A program made the position numbers and the translations under genes. DNA of 64,000 nt from Microvelia longipes (Eukaryota; Arthropoda; Insecta; Hemiptera; Veliidae), in the NCBI GenBank assembly GCA_018340805.1, contig JACMZG010001911.1:58311208-58375207 (forward strand), written 5' to 3'. The notes beneath the pieces are model-generated. The model had not been told where the DNA came from and ran no database searches. It saw nothing but the letters and a program-made list of their open reading frames with translations. Shown here one piece after another: positions 45,201 through 53,282 of this stretch. Positions within the stretch are counted from its first letter, which is position 1. Each line of letters starts with the position of its first letter.

Positions 45201-48200
45201 ATTGCCGCTGCACCACGGATCCCAGCATCAATTTTTATTTTTTGTGTCCACTACTCAACTTTATATATTTTTGTGTGTTTTTCCCTTCAAATATTAATTT
45301 TCAAAGTTAATGTAATAATAATTAACCTAAAGTATTTGAATTTATTTATAGTAATCGTATATTTAAGACAATAAAATTTAGTTTGTATATTTATCAATAC
45401 CTGAAAAAATATTTGGTATACCTTTATTACAGTTTTATTAGAATGAATTTAATGTAAAACAACCGCATTCAACACCACAACAACGCAAACAAATAAACTA
45501 CCAACCGCATTCAACACCACAAAACGCAAACAAATAACTACCAACCGCATGCAACATCACAACAACGCAAACAAATAAACTACCAACAGCATTCAACACC
45601 ACAACAACGCAAACAAATAAACTACCAACCGCATGCAACAACACAACAACGCAAAGAAATAAAATACCAACCGTTGCAACTGTGTTCAGTACTGAAGCGA
45701 GGACCCTCACTGATTTATTAAACCTCCTCTCTAGATACTGAAAATTAAATGTTGAAATATAGAATAGAATCAAATAAAAATGAATGAAAATTATGTCATA
45801 GAAGTAACACAATAGATAACTAATAATAATGAAAGTGGCTGTTCAGGGCCTTGCGGTCTATCAGAGAAACCCTGCAGGAATCAAATTAGTTGGTAGAGGT
45901 AATAGTTACGCCCGAAGTGTAATCTGAAGTTGGCGATAATGTATTTAAACAATAATTTGAGAACGTATAAACTAGGATGCCAACCCAGGATCACCGTGTC
46001 AAAGACCAGTATAAATACTAACTCTCTAAAGACCACGGAGGTGGCTAAAATAACTATTTAATAATAATAATTATAACTTCAACATTAATTAATTTAAAGT
46101 TGTTTTGTATTGTTTCATTAATGGTAAAAAATTAAATTTCTGTGAGTGTGTGTGTGTGTATCCCCCTAGGCTCCTTGACCACACAGATTTTGATCTTGTG
46201 ACTAATTTTATAGTTTAAATTACGTATTTTGAAATGAAAGGTCTTAATGGGATAAAATGATAAAAAATTAGATGATTGAGGAAATACTGCAGCCTAACTT
46301 TGAGGAAATAAACAGTATTACTCTATACATCTCCCAGTAAATATGGTTTAACATCCGTAATATGAAAACACATAAAACATAACATGCGTTTAGTGATCAC
46401 TGCAAATACTTGCCTCAAAAACTGATATAATCTGCAGTTTAAAGAAGACAGGCTGAAACATTGTGACGTTAACAGTGAAAATAACAACTTCTGCTAAACA
46501 AGCGAATATTATGGTGCATCCATTATTATACGCTTCCGATGGTAAACCAAGTAGAGATATCCCTGAGATAAAACTAAAATCAAAAATTCAATCTGTGAAA
46601 AATTAACCTATATTATATTTTATTACACGGTAAACATTGAATTGATATTTTGGTGATGATCATTTTATTGATCTATTATAATTTTGAAAATCTAAATTGA
46701 TCATTGGTATTATCCATTTTATGTATAAGAACCAAGGATCTTGAATAAAGGGGATAACGCACTAAGTCGATTTGCCATACAAAAAAGTGACACCATTGAA
46801 AACCAAGAAATAGAGGGAATTCAACACGAAACACACGTCAAAAACCAACTGCACATGCTTGGTACAAACTGCGCATGCTTACAATAACAGCGCAGGTCTT
46901 AAATTTTAGAGGCAAACTTACCTCTCAATGGTTTTCCATTGTTTATTGCTTGAGAAGGTTATAGCAAAACACGCTTAAATTATCACTTACTGAAGTGGCA
47001 AAGTATAGTCCAAAATTTAAAATTAAATAAGCACAAATGACTTAACAAGCACAACAAATGTAACAATCTCGAGAGGCACGGAAGAAAGTTTAGAAGTAAA
47101 CTCGACAACCTTGCTATAACCTGTGTTTAGCGCCTTCTTTTCATTATACCCATGGGGAAGGTAAGTTTGCTCCTATCTCATATCAGTCTATCTCATACAA
47201 CTTCCATAGGGTCAAAAAGGTTTCTTATTGCGTCATCCCCTTTATTCAAGATCCTTGATAACAACCAAATATAGCATATTATACTAATCATCATATGGTA
47301 TAAGACTTGTAGTTACTACCTTTCAAGAGCTGCAAAAGTTTATACTTTCTCAACTCTATCACACCATGTACTTGTCGGACAACTCATTTTAATACAGCAG
47401 TAAGAAAATGAAAAACTCCAATTCTTTTTCGAATTAATCAAAATTCATGTATTAATTTGACAAACTGTCACTTCAAGATTTTTTAATTTTTTAAAAAAAA
47501 TAAACAATTACTTTTCTACATACTTATGTACACGCGCCAGCAAAACTGACAAGATAACTTACTTTTCAAACGTGAGTCTCTAGGCGAAATTCGGCTCGGT
47601 TTTAAGAAGAGCCGAACTATTAAGCAGGACTAATGTAAAATTGAAATACAAGGTACAAAAAGTTTAAGTGGAAAATTGCCTTAGCATTACTAGGGATTCT
47701 TCTTGGATAAAGGGGATGACGCGCTAAGTCCATTTGCCATAAAACAAAGTGACCCCACTGAGAATAAAAAAAAATTGGCACTGTGGTCCGCATGCCGGGC
47801 AAATTGTCTTTGAAATACGTGCTTCCGTGCTTAACAACCTATTGCTTGATTATATAGTTGTTACTCAATTGCAAAGCACTGCTCGTAACTCATTTTTTCT
47901 GTATTTTTCAAAGGAAATGCGCATAATTATCGTGTTGGTTGTACAAAACTATGCCACAGAAATTGGCAGTGTAAACCATTATTTGCACTGGTTTTAAGCT
48001 CATTTCCTTTGAAAAATATACAGACAATTTAAAACAATTTAAAACCTAAGCAGTTACTCAAGTACTGCTCGTAACTCATTTTATTCAGTTGGTTATACAA
48101 AACTATGCCTCTAAAATTGGCAGTGCGCACTAGTTTAAAGCTCAGTTAGTGATTATCTTACAAGTTAACTACAAGGCAAACACACTATAGTATAATGAAT

Positions 48201-48764
48201 CTACTATGAGAGTCCTAAATTTTGCCTATACCCAGTTTCATTTAGGGTAAGGGATCTTTAACGAGAACCTGACAACGCACAGGCTCGAGACCTCCGACTC
48301 TACGTCCTTCTGAAGGACGTGGTACGCAGAATTTTTATCCCTCATAAAAATCCCAGAGGCCCGTGCTGGGATTGAACCCATGACTAAATAAACTCAGAAG
48401 TTTAAAGTTCATTCATTCTGTGGTCTGAGGTTCGACTCCTGCCATGACGCTTTATTAGCGAATTTGTATTGAAAGGAAATTCGCTAAAAGTGGATTGAAA
48501 CTTATAGTTAAATATTATTGTTCTTCCTCGAACAAGGGTAAGAAAAATACACTTTTTCTCCCTTTTAAAAAATGTTTCATACCTTGCAACCATAGACATA
48601 GCTACGGGATAAACAGACATTTGTTTATTTCCTAAATAATATTCATCGACAGTGTGCTGGCCTCCTCTGTAGCACCAGAAAAATACTCCTATTAATGCTG
48701 ACAGTAATAACATGACTATGAACACTATGTATTCAATCCAATCGAATAAATAAATGTCCTCCAT
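29987..48764 (-). CDS. SLC5-family sodium/solute symporter (SMCT/SMVT-like), 13 exons
   Basis: Thirteen exons join in frame into 1710 bases, 569 codons plus stop. The product is a sodium:solute symporter of the plasma membrane that uses the Na+ gradient to import an organic solute. Wording is closest to insect sodium-coupled monocarboxylate or multivitamin transporter-like SLC5 proteins. Visible motifs: DEYYLGNK after TM1, FISGISLLGLPSE, FEYLERRFN, GGLKAVVWAD, FDIDPTVR, QVQRYLSLP, GLVIYTNY..CDPL, KDQILPFFV, AALSSLSSGMN (the Ser-rich Na2-site region) and STGGSIFGIF. An outer loop (about 461-487) carries three N-glycosylation sequons (N463, N475, N484). The length is normal for the family. The substrate cannot be read from sequence. 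No stop or frameshift interrupts it, so it looks functional. Confidence 0.93.
30246..30877. other. SLC5 intron 12
   Basis: Contains two ~60-bp units with GACGTGGTTATGATCGGAA and GACATGGTTATCATCGGAA near 30360-30505, and a 10-bp-arm hairpin GTTTCTAAGA..TCTTAGAAAC near 30648-30671. Nothing else. Confidence 0.6.
30878..31020 (-). CDS. SLC5 exon 12 (GAFFGGLISAIF..)
   Basis: 143 bases from TTGTTTTTAG to GTAAGA. Encodes a membrane segment then an outer loop with NVS and NIT sequons and cysteines. Confidence 0.92.
31070..31350. repeat. Tandem duplication, ~130-140-bp unit, in SLC5 intron 11
   Basis: GTTTTCGGTTTACTAGACTA at about 31081 and 31209 and AATCGTGGAATG at about 31141 and 31305 occur in the same order, with a small AT-rich insertion in the second copy. 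Confidence 0.75.
31640..32225 (-). mobile_element. LINE endonuclease/linker remnant carrying an SLC5 exon piece
   Basis: Minus-strand frames encode REVHDWHSDLKKSLSDH (the SLSDH end of an APE-type endonuclease) and then, past 31850, a basic linker SLWEPYKSICRSYKSAIKKA typical of the region before LINE reverse transcriptase. Between them, 31850-31938 is a ~93% identical copy of SLC5 exon 10. Truncated at both ends. Confidence 0.7.
31850..31938 (-). pseudogene. Partial copy of SLC5 exon 10 inside LINE sequence
   Basis: It matches 32789-32877 with about six differences over 89 bases. It encodes IVIGIICAILVNVVDKLGT, keeps an open frame into the LINE linker on its 3' side, and has no splice sites of its own. 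Confidence 0.85.
32587..32673 (-). CDS. SLC5 exon 11 (IATAVSGSTGGSIFGIF..)
   Basis: 87 bases, phase 0 at both ends, from AATACAG to GTAAAT. The preceding intron is only 107 bp. Confidence 0.93.
32781..32961 (-). CDS. SLC5 exon 10 (SLSSGMNTLAGTIYEDFIEP..)
   Basis: 181 bases from AATGTTTTAG to GTATGT. An 89-bp piece of this exon (32789-32877) recurs at 31850-31938. Confidence 0.93.
32962..34442. other. SLC5 intron 9
   Basis: No exon or RNA gene. A solo 3' end of the 25488-28195 LINE family lies at 34318-34350 (AGTAGTAGTAG then GGTGGGGAGGC). The rest is unrecognised. Confidence 0.55.
34443..34552 (-). CDS. SLC5 exon 9 (KISKKDQILPFFVLD..)
   Basis: 110 bases from TTATTTTTAG to GTAAAA. Joined to exon 10 it gives CAALSSLSSGMN. 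Confidence 0.92.
34924..34991. repeat. Perfect 68-bp palindrome, no spacer
   Basis: The 34-bp left arm (34924-34957) is followed directly by its exact reverse complement (34958-34991); the centre is TTTACTATAGTAAA. It is in SLC5 intron 8. CATGAAGATCCT also occurs singly near 35109. Confidence 0.95.
35397..35505 (-). CDS. SLC5 exon 8 (ASFLYLIGMCSF..CDPLLSK)
   Basis: 109 bases from TTTTTGCAG to GTAAGT. Confidence 0.92.
35706..35815 (+). repeat. F3 interspersed repeat fragment in SLC5 intron 7
   Basis: AAAACACGGTTATAATCAGT, GTGGAAAAATAACACGAGG and AATCCTGGATGTTAAACCA recur, in forward or reverse, at about 18725, 21282, 48850 and 58745-58850. Confidence 0.6.
36182..36319 (-). CDS. SLC5 exon 7 (FDIDPTVRLTFWS..)
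   Basis: 138 bases from TTTGCTAG to GTAAGT. Encodes FDIDPTVR and QVQRYLSLPTLQSARK. Confidence 0.93.
36468..36523. repeat. Perfect inverted repeat, 25-bp arms, 6-base loop
   Basis: The left arm ends ...TTAATTGGCGGGG, the loop is TTCAAG and the right arm starts CCCCGCCAATTAA. It lies in SLC5 intron 6 and would form a very stable hairpin. Confidence 0.95.
36715..36785 (+). repeat. Fragment of foldback family F9
   Basis: GATGATGAACTGTTAAG, GAAAGTCAGCTCTGTCAA and ACTAAGTGGAGTGAC match the right arm of the 42767-43415 element. Confidence 0.7.
37019..37173 (-). CDS. SLC5 exon 6 (GGLKAVVWADALQ..)
   Basis: 155 bases from CTTGCAG to GTAAGG, phase 2 at the end. It follows the 6.3-kb intron 5. Confidence 0.93.
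37275..39975 (+). repeat. 52-bp satellite array, about 50 units, SLC5 intron 5
   Basis: The unit TTCATTCATCACATAGGATT + CGATACGTTCATTCTCCTTA + CTATGGATTAGC has an exact 52-bp period in the clean core (37690-38040). Many units carry single-base indels, and truncated units occur at both edges. The right edge abuts the R1 repeat. Confidence 0.97.
39977..40511 (-). repeat. R1 copy, 3' part, interrupted by a LINE
   Basis: Minus strand carries the R1 middle, the 5S-like block (40000-40052) and the sequence up to CTGAGG, where the tail is replaced by satellite. The other part of the same copy is 42446-42575. Confidence 0.85.
40000..40052 (-). pseudogene. Best-preserved 5S rRNA-like block in R1
   Basis: Minus strand reads GTTAAGCAGCATCGAGCGTG, then CCTGGATGGGTGACCGCT and GGGAATG. 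It is nearly identical to 5S rRNA boxes A and C and lacks only a few bases between them. Confidence 0.8.
40512..42456 (-). mobile_element. LINE insertion (EN + RT), with poly(A) and target duplication
   Basis: Bounded by the direct repeat AAAAACCACTT (40504-40514 and 42446-42456) with a ~23-base A tail on its minus strand. It opens inside the endonuclease (IGGDFNSHNLAWG), then KFWWTSDC, an RT with PGLDSIHYSM, KPGKDPNLSDSYRPIALSS and FVDIQGAYDN up to 40951. One extra base shifts the frame before RRTSIGLPQGGILS and catalytic WADD (usually YADD). The body ends soon after, with no thumb or RNase H. 5'-truncated and inactive; an I- or R1-like clade is my inference. Confidence 0.9.
42446..42575 (-). 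repeat. R1 copy, 5' part, right of the LINE
   Basis: CCACTTAAGAGGCCTTAAAA and GATTCCGGTGTCATCTGG match the 55707-55850 R1 fragment, which is uninterrupted at the corresponding place. Confidence 0.8.
42767..43415. mobile_element. Foldback element F9 with ~190-bp arms
   Basis: The left arm (from AAACAGAGTCTCTCCACTAA) and the right arm (ending TTAGTGGAGAGACTCTGTTT) are inverted copies through GATCATCATCAGTACC and TACTAGAATAAAAAG. The left arm is split by a SINE at 42888-43107. Confidence 0.85.
42888..43107 (-). mobile_element. SINE-2 (tRNA-derived) with 15-bp target duplication
   Basis: Minus strand begins GCCTCCGTGGCCGTGATCGT (A-box region) and has the B box GGGGTTCGCAGCCC. ATATCACATAAAATA occurs on both sides (42873-42887 and 43108-43122). 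No open frame. Confidence 0.85.
43509..43576 (-). CDS. SLC5 exon 5 (TGLSLHVTGPLICLVCVFYTSV)
   Basis: 68 bases from ATATTCAG to GTAAGT. Its first 24 bases and the acceptor are repeated twice more upstream (see 43555-43740). Confidence 0.88.
43555..43740 (-). repeat. 60-61-bp tandem repeat spanning the exon 5 acceptor
   Basis: Three copies of CAG|TTACAGGA(C/T)TAAGT(C/T)TACAC (exon on the minus strand) with AG at 43577, 43637 and 43698. Each copy has its own T-rich tract. The copy nearest the exon is the one that fits the SLC5 protein. Confidence 0.9.
43741..44160 (+). repeat. F1 foldback family copy in SLC5 intron 4
   Basis: GAGCGGTGGTCGGCATGTCG and the longer GCGCGGTGGTCCGCTGTCGG start two partial copies. 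The second runs through AAGCAGTTACTCAATTGACA and AAATGCGCATAATTATCCAG. Confidence 0.75.
44293..44344 (-). CDS. SLC5 exon 4 (MLYLPVVIYGPAIAFNQ)
   Basis: 52 bases between TTTTAG and GTAAAG, ending at phase 1. It matches the family's ...YAPALALNQ membrane segment. Confidence 0.88.
44811..44841. repeat. Short hairpin in SLC5 intron 3
   Basis: AAGGTAACTGA and TCAGTTACCTT form 11-bp arms around a short AT loop. Confidence 0.6.
44890..45045 (+). repeat. F10 interspersed repeat
   Basis: GATTTCTGTCAGACATGGCA, then GCGCAGCCATCTTGTTTTA, recur at 52376-52530. The open frame from 44906 is not conserved in the other copy. Confidence 0.65.
45459..45671 (-). repeat. 42-bp tandem array touching the exon 3 donor
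   Basis: Starts at 45541, 45583, 45625 and 45667 show an exact 42-bp period; two more units lie to the left. Each unit carries CGGTTGGTA on the minus strand, the same sequence as the exon 3/intron boundary. 42 bases is 14 codons, and the first three units stay open in the exon 3 frame. Confidence 0.92.
45672..45737 (-). CDS. SLC5 exon 3 (YLERRFNK..NTVAT)
   Basis: Acceptor ATTTTCAG, 22 codons, phase 0 at both ends. The donor is an unusual GTTGGT that forms the first unit of a 42-bp tandem array (45459-45671). Confidence 0.85.
45838..46045 (-). mobile_element. SINE-2 copy in SLC5 intron 2
   Basis: Same order as 42888-43107 in the same orientation: GGGCCTTGCGGTC, AAACCCTGCAGGAA, GAAGTTGGCGATAA and GACCACGGAGG. 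More diverged. Confidence 0.7.
46414..46573 (-). CDS. SLC5 exon 2, ends at a GC donor
   Basis: After TTGATTTTAG, 160 bases encode FISGISLLGLPSEAYNNG through ISVFE. The only frame-consistent donor is GAG|GCAAGT, a classic GC-type donor; joining there restores FEYLERRF. Confidence 0.92.
46733..47257. mobile_element. F4 element, complete, hAT-like 8-bp target duplication
   Basis: Both ends read CAAGGATCTTGAATAAAGGG inward (second in reverse complement). The flanks ATAAGAAC and ATAACAAC differ at one of eight bases. 525 bp, no transposase frame, in SLC5 intron 1. Confidence 0.8.
47698..47757 (+). repeat. F4 left-end fragment
   Basis: GGATAAAGGGGATGACGCGC and CAAAGTGACCCCACTGAGAA follow the F4 left end, then give way to F1 sequence. 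Confidence 0.7.
47764..48168 (+). repeat. F1 foldback family copy in SLC5 intron 1
   Basis: It begins TTGGCACTGTGGTCCGCATG and contains AAGGAAATGCGCATAATTAT and, later, the inverted CATTTCCTTTGAAAAATATA. The frame 47749-47997 is part of this repeat. Confidence 0.75.
48175..48421 (-). mobile_element. SINE-1 copy lacking its A box
   Basis: About 90% similar by eye to 8505-8770, with B box GGGTTCAATCCC on the minus strand. It stops before the A-box region present at 8785-8806. Confidence 0.75.
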
Positions 48765-48782
48765 GGCTGCCAAGAGTGTTGA
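48583..48782 (-). CDS. SLC5 exon 1 (start codon 48764-48762)
   Basis: ATG in a strong context (GCAGCCATGG) starts 60 codons plus 2 bases, ending ...AMSMVA at donor GTATGA. AATTTTAG just upstream at 48783 looks like an acceptor, so an untranslated exon probably lies farther upstream. Confidence 0.88.
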
Positions 48783-49562
48783 CTAAAATTTCCTAAGAAA
48801 AATGATAAAATAAAGGACAAAAATGTAATTAAATATTCTGGACCAAAATTGAGAACTAACATAACGTGACTCCTTTGGTTCCCTTTTTTCACGCTCAACA
48901 TTTTGAAATATCCTGCCAGTGATAGTGATAGCAATTAAGGAGAGGTGATAGATTAACTAGCAAGTATGCCATGTTGTTATAATAATGGCATTCTGAGGAC
49001 GAGCAATGCGAATCCGAAGTTTTGAGGAAAAGTACTACCCTGCATCCAATTTTTTCTATTAAATACAATAACAAAGAAAATTAGTTTGTTTCGATCTTAC
49101 CTTTTATTAGCAAGTTTTTGAAGATATTACTCTTATTAATATTTACAACTAATTACCTATATTTTCATAAAGTCATGCCTAAAACAAGTCAAACTACGTT
49201 AGGGTAGACCAGCACCTATCGAGGAGTTACACTAAACTGAATCTGGTCCATGTACAAATAAATATACATGAGTAGAATAAGAAAAATTGTATCATCATTC
49301 AAGGTATAGGTATCAGAGAATATGATAGATAGATAAGACCTAGAGATGACTCTGTATGCCAAACAGAGAGTAGCTCGCTACTCTGTGTTTAATTTAGTGT
49401 CTGAGATAATTCAGATGGTATTTGCACAGTAGTTAAACCTTGTTGTAAAATATACTGAATTTTGTGTTCCGTTACCAAGTGTGTTCTTTTACACTAATCC
49501 TTGTAATGTAACATCTAAAATGATTATATACCTTCCTTTATTTAAATGGGTTTATTCCATAT
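48783..49562. other. Upstream of SLC5 exon 1: repeat scraps only
   Basis: An F3-like scrap near 48850-48905 and an R1 tail (CTGAGGACGAGCAATGCGAA) near 48993. The SLC5 promoter and untranslated exon should lie in this or a neighbouring part of the region, but I cannot place them. Confidence 0.5.
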
Positions 49563-49775
49563 AGAGCCGCCTTCGCGGTCGAGGTCGTTAGAGCGTCAGT
49601 ATTTATACTGATCTTTTACACTACGGAGGTCTGGAGTTCGCATCCCAGGTTATGCTTTCTGTTTATATAAGATCATTTTAACTTTCGCCAACTTTAGATT
49701 AGACTGAGCGTTACGGTTGCCATTACAACATGAGGTAGTTTCCGCAGGTTTATCCCTGACGAGCCGCAGATGCTT
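49563..49775 (+). mobile_element. SINE-2 copy, plus strand
   Basis: GAGCCGCCTTCGCGGTCGAG head, GGAGTTCGCATCCCAGG as B box, then ACTTTCGCCAACTTTAGA and the GACGAGCCGCAGATGC end. Confidence 0.75.
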
Positions 49776-49904
49776 AGAAGTAAATACTTGAGTATAAGCC
49801 GTCTCTTTTACTGTATTGTTTGTCAAGAGAGAATTTGTTATTTTGAGTAATTGGTAGCTTTAGTTGAAGTAGTTTATTGTTAATAAAGTCTCTACCACAA
49901 CACA

Positions 49905-50068
49905 TGGTAGAAATATATTTCTAGAGGGGGCTTATCCTATCGCAATTCATTGAGAGGCTTGAAACATTTTTTGGAACTCTCAGAAGAACTGTGTAACCTC
50001 ATTAAAACCTACTCCATGTGTGTGATAAGGTTATAATAAATCAATTGTCAGCAAACATTTCTCCAGGC
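49905..50068 (+). mobile_element. MITE-1, left half only
   Basis: AATATATTTCTAGAGGGGGC, CATTGAGAGGCTTGAAACAT and AACCTCATTAAAACC are present. The copy stops after ATCAATTGTCAGC. Confidence 0.7.
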
Positions 50069-51214
50069 GTTGTAGTTGACGGCGATGTCGGTGCCCTTTA
50101 CCACCTAGTAGACGATGGTGAGGTTTGGTGGTCCTGAAAAGGACCGTTGTTACGACAACGGGGAGCTTAGTTGCGACCTCCTAGTCTGAGTAAGACAGCG
50201 GAAGCTAACCAACCAGCCAAGCATGGATTTGAAGAGAGAGTGAAGGGTGGAGAGCAGATTAAAACATCAAGCCAGTTTCAGACCCATCGTTGAGACTTCA
50301 TAAAAGTACTCAACAGATGATAACAGGTTACGATAAGTGGGATCAACTCAGGAACAACTCTTCATACAAGTCGACAGTCCGAACTTGGTTTAGGCTCGAT
50401 TTTGAGCGTCTTATGTCCTATTAGAAAAAAATGAAGACTTCTGATTGGCCTGCGTGGAAAAATTTAAACAAAAATGTCCGCGCCAATGGGGGACAGGAAA
50501 GAGTTTAACATCTTACTGAGATAGTTGTCAGGTTGGCAATATCAATGGCGTGAAAACGAAAGAGTGATCAAAAAATTCTTATCATAGAATTAGCATAAGA
50601 GCCGATTGAAATTATACATTTATTTCTTTATTGTTACATAATTTTTCATAAATTAGTTAATAATTAATAGAACGACCATCGGTGTGAAATAAAAATTGTC
50701 AATATTCGTTTTGATTATTCCAGGATTTTAAATATAGAATCAGGCTCTTATCACTACAGACTTGGATTTGTTCGTTATTTAAGCTCGTATTTACTGATAT
50801 AAATATAAAACACGGTTTTATATTAAACTGCGATTAAAATATTTGTTTAATATTAAATATAATACTAAACAAAAAGTAACACAAATTGAATAAAACACAA
50901 AGGTTGGAAAATATCATCTTATCAGTTAATTTAAATACTTGTTACAACTAATTTAATAGGTTTTTATATTTTAATGAGTTTAAACATCCTAAAATTAATT
51001 AAAATAAATCATTTATAAGACTAATCGTAAAAAAAGAAGAAAAAATTAAGAAACCCATATACATCTTAACATCGATCACCCTTTCGTTATCAATTTTTTT
51101 ATCTGAGACGGTGGCGCTGCTACGGTTTTTAAATCGCGAATAGTATATAGTACAGAAAAAGTTTAGTTTTTACATAGCATAAATTACGCATCGTAGGTTA
51201 AATCACGTTAATTT
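50069..51214. other. Intergenic DNA, mostly unrecognised
   Basis: 50555-50660 matches debris at 7525-7620 and 14160-14250. The 50070-50400 stretch is relatively GC-rich but no frame or RNA fold is convincing. Confidence 0.45.
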
Positions 51215-51440
51215 GAGGGTCGACGAGCGTTAATTTTTTTACTGACTATCGACACCACGGAGGTCTGAAGTTCGAATCTCATGTTTCGTTCTCTTTTCAT
51301 AGTGTATTTGTTTAAATTAACTATTAAGAACTTTAAATAACACTTTAAGCGAAACAGTTGCCTTTACCACCTGAGGCTGTTCCTGCAGGGTTGATACTTA
51401 ATGGGCCGCAAGACACTAAACGGGCATTATTATTTTATCA
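51215..51440 (+). mobile_element. SINE-2 copy, plus strand, diverged
   Basis: GGGTCGACGAGCGTTAA, ACCACGGAGGTCTGAAGTTC (B box GTTCGAATCTC), GTTGCCTTTACCACCTGAGG and TTAATGGGCCGCAAGACACT in SINE-2 order. Confidence 0.7.
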
Positions 51441-51605
51441 TAGTAAATAGGTTATCCATATACTTCTTGAATAAGCCGTACAAGTTAGAAAATACCAATT
51501 ACTACAAACTAAAGTTGAATCGCCTTCAAAGTAAAGAATAGGCAGTTCATAATATACATCAACGTACTAGAGTTTAGTATATCAAAAAATTACAACCATT
51601 TAAAC

Positions 51606-52030
51606 CAGGGATTTTGAATGAAGCGATAAGGAACTTTACTGACGCCATGGAAGTTGTAAAAGATAGAGATATAGGAGCAAACTTACCTTCCCATAGAAAC
51701 GCAAATTATGTAATAAGGACAACTTTTCTCTTTAACTTTCTTCAATGCTTGGCGTTCACTAATAATAGTGATTTTAGTTACCTTTGGAGCTTGTTAAGTC
51801 AACTAAAATAAAACATTAGTTTATAACCTTCTCAATAAGTAAAACAATAGGAAACATCGGGAGATAAGTCTGTCTCTAAATTTAGGTCTGCCCAGTTAAT
51901 GTAATGATTTTAAGCATGCGCGTTTGTTTTTTACAAGTATTTTGTGATGGAATTTTCTCTATTTTTTGTTCTCAAATGGGGTCACTTTGGAAAACCGACT
52001 CATATCAGTGTGATTAAAATAAGGACTCTT
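51606..52030 (-). mobile_element. F4 copy, reverse orientation
   Basis: GGGATTTTGAATGAAGCGAT, GCAAACTTACCTTCCCATAG, AACCTTCTCAATAAG and ATGGGGTCACTTTGG match the 46733-47257 element read on the minus strand. The frame 51614-51811 belongs to it. Confidence 0.7.
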
Positions 52031-52062
52031 TATAATTATAACTAAAGAAATATATACATTGA

Positions 52063-52373
52063 GATATATTTCTAGAGGGGCCCTATTGATTGAATTGTGA
52101 AACATCGAAAATGGAACCTGACCACCTTCGACTGAGAATATAATCTATGAACAAAACAAAATTACAGTGACTTGTGACTTATATAGTAGAACTTTAAAAA
52201 TACAAATCAAAATACAAACCATAAAAGCCGAAAACAATTGATTTATTATAACCTTAACTCACTCTTTGAAGGTTTTAATGAGGTTACACAGAGCCCCTGG
52301 GAGCCGAAAAATTATGTTTTTGGAATCATAATGTATTGAGATAGCCTATGTCCCCTCAAGTATATATCTCTAA
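52063..52373 (-). mobile_element. MITE-1 copy, reverse orientation, nearly complete
   Basis: Left end GAGATATATTTCTAGAGGGG, GAAACATCGAAAATGGAACC, AACCTTAACTCACTC and right end AAGTATATATCTCTAA follow the family in reverse. Confidence 0.8.
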
Positions 52374-52375
52374 GG

Positions 52376-52530
52376 CTATATAGACCAAGTAAGAAAACAT
52401 ATGTGATTTCTGTCAGACCTGGCATGTAGTTCCCATTTTGTTCTCCAGGAAGTTGGCTCAAATTTTCCTATGAGCGCAGCCATCTTGTTTTACCCTAGAA
52501 AATGTAAACTAACTATTCACGCTACTCATT
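52376..52530 (+). repeat. F10 interspersed repeat
   Basis: Second copy of the block described at 44890-45045, with GATTTCTGTCAGACCTGGCA and GCGCAGCCATCTTGTTTTAC. Confidence 0.65.
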
Positions 52531-52911
52531 GTAATTAGTAGTTTCAACATAAACCTAAATGTTTGAATATAATTAAAGCCCTCATAATTTTAAGTTATAT
52601 TTAACGCAATACGCTGTCGTCTGTCTGTTCTTCAAAATCTTTATGAAAACATGCGGTTTATCTTTGTTATAGTTTCTCTTTTTCTTTAACTAAATAACTG
52701 TAACAATAATTTCACATAATTAAATACAAAATCAGTAAATTATCACGTACATATTAAAGTACGAAAACACGATAAAAAGTAAAACTAGCCTAATGTTATC
52801 AGGGTTGCCACTATAATGAAGTAAAAAACATAAATCTTTAAAAGCTCATACGCAGTTATTCCAATTTTAGCTATTTTTTTTTATTTTTGAGCCAGCTGTC
52901 AGCTGATTCTA

Positions 52912-53282
52912 GAGAGGGCATAGCCTATCTCAATACATTAAGAGTCCTAAAACATCATTAAGAGGCTCTAAGCATAGATAAAGGATGTAAGGTGTGATAA
53001 AAGGATATGTAAGTGTCAGAGGCTCTAAGGGACTCAGTGTAACCTCATTGAACCCTCTTCTAAGAGTGAATTATGAATCAATTGTTTTCAGCTTCCTGCA
53101 CATTGTTTGTGTTTTGATTTATATTTTCAGCGTTCTACTATATAAGTCAAAGTAATTTTGTTCTGTTTATTTGATTATATTGATAGTCGAAGGTGGTCAG
53201 ATTACTTTTTCGATGTTTCAAAATTTAACCTATAGGGACCCTATTGTTTGAATTTTGAAACATCGAAAAATAACTTGACCAC
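52912..53282 (+). mobile_element. MITE-1 copy followed by an inverted MITE-1 end
   Basis: 52912-53235 runs in family order, with an internal duplication of the AGGCTCTAAG block. 53236-53282 is the last ~50 bases of another copy in reverse (GAAACATCGAAAAATAACTT), making a tail-to-tail junction. Confidence 0.75.

Noticed and set aside
44906..45374. Two consecutive plus-strand frames
   Set aside because: The first is the F10 repeat, not open in the 52376 copy; the second has no family resemblance or splice context.
45498..45737. Exon 3 read straight through into a hydrophobic repeat protein
   Set aside because: The family alignment requires splicing at 45672 to the MLYLP exon; read-through is reported only as a hypothesis.
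51614..51811. Plus-strand 65-codon frame
   Set aside because: Belongs to an inverted F4 element; not open in the other F4 copies.
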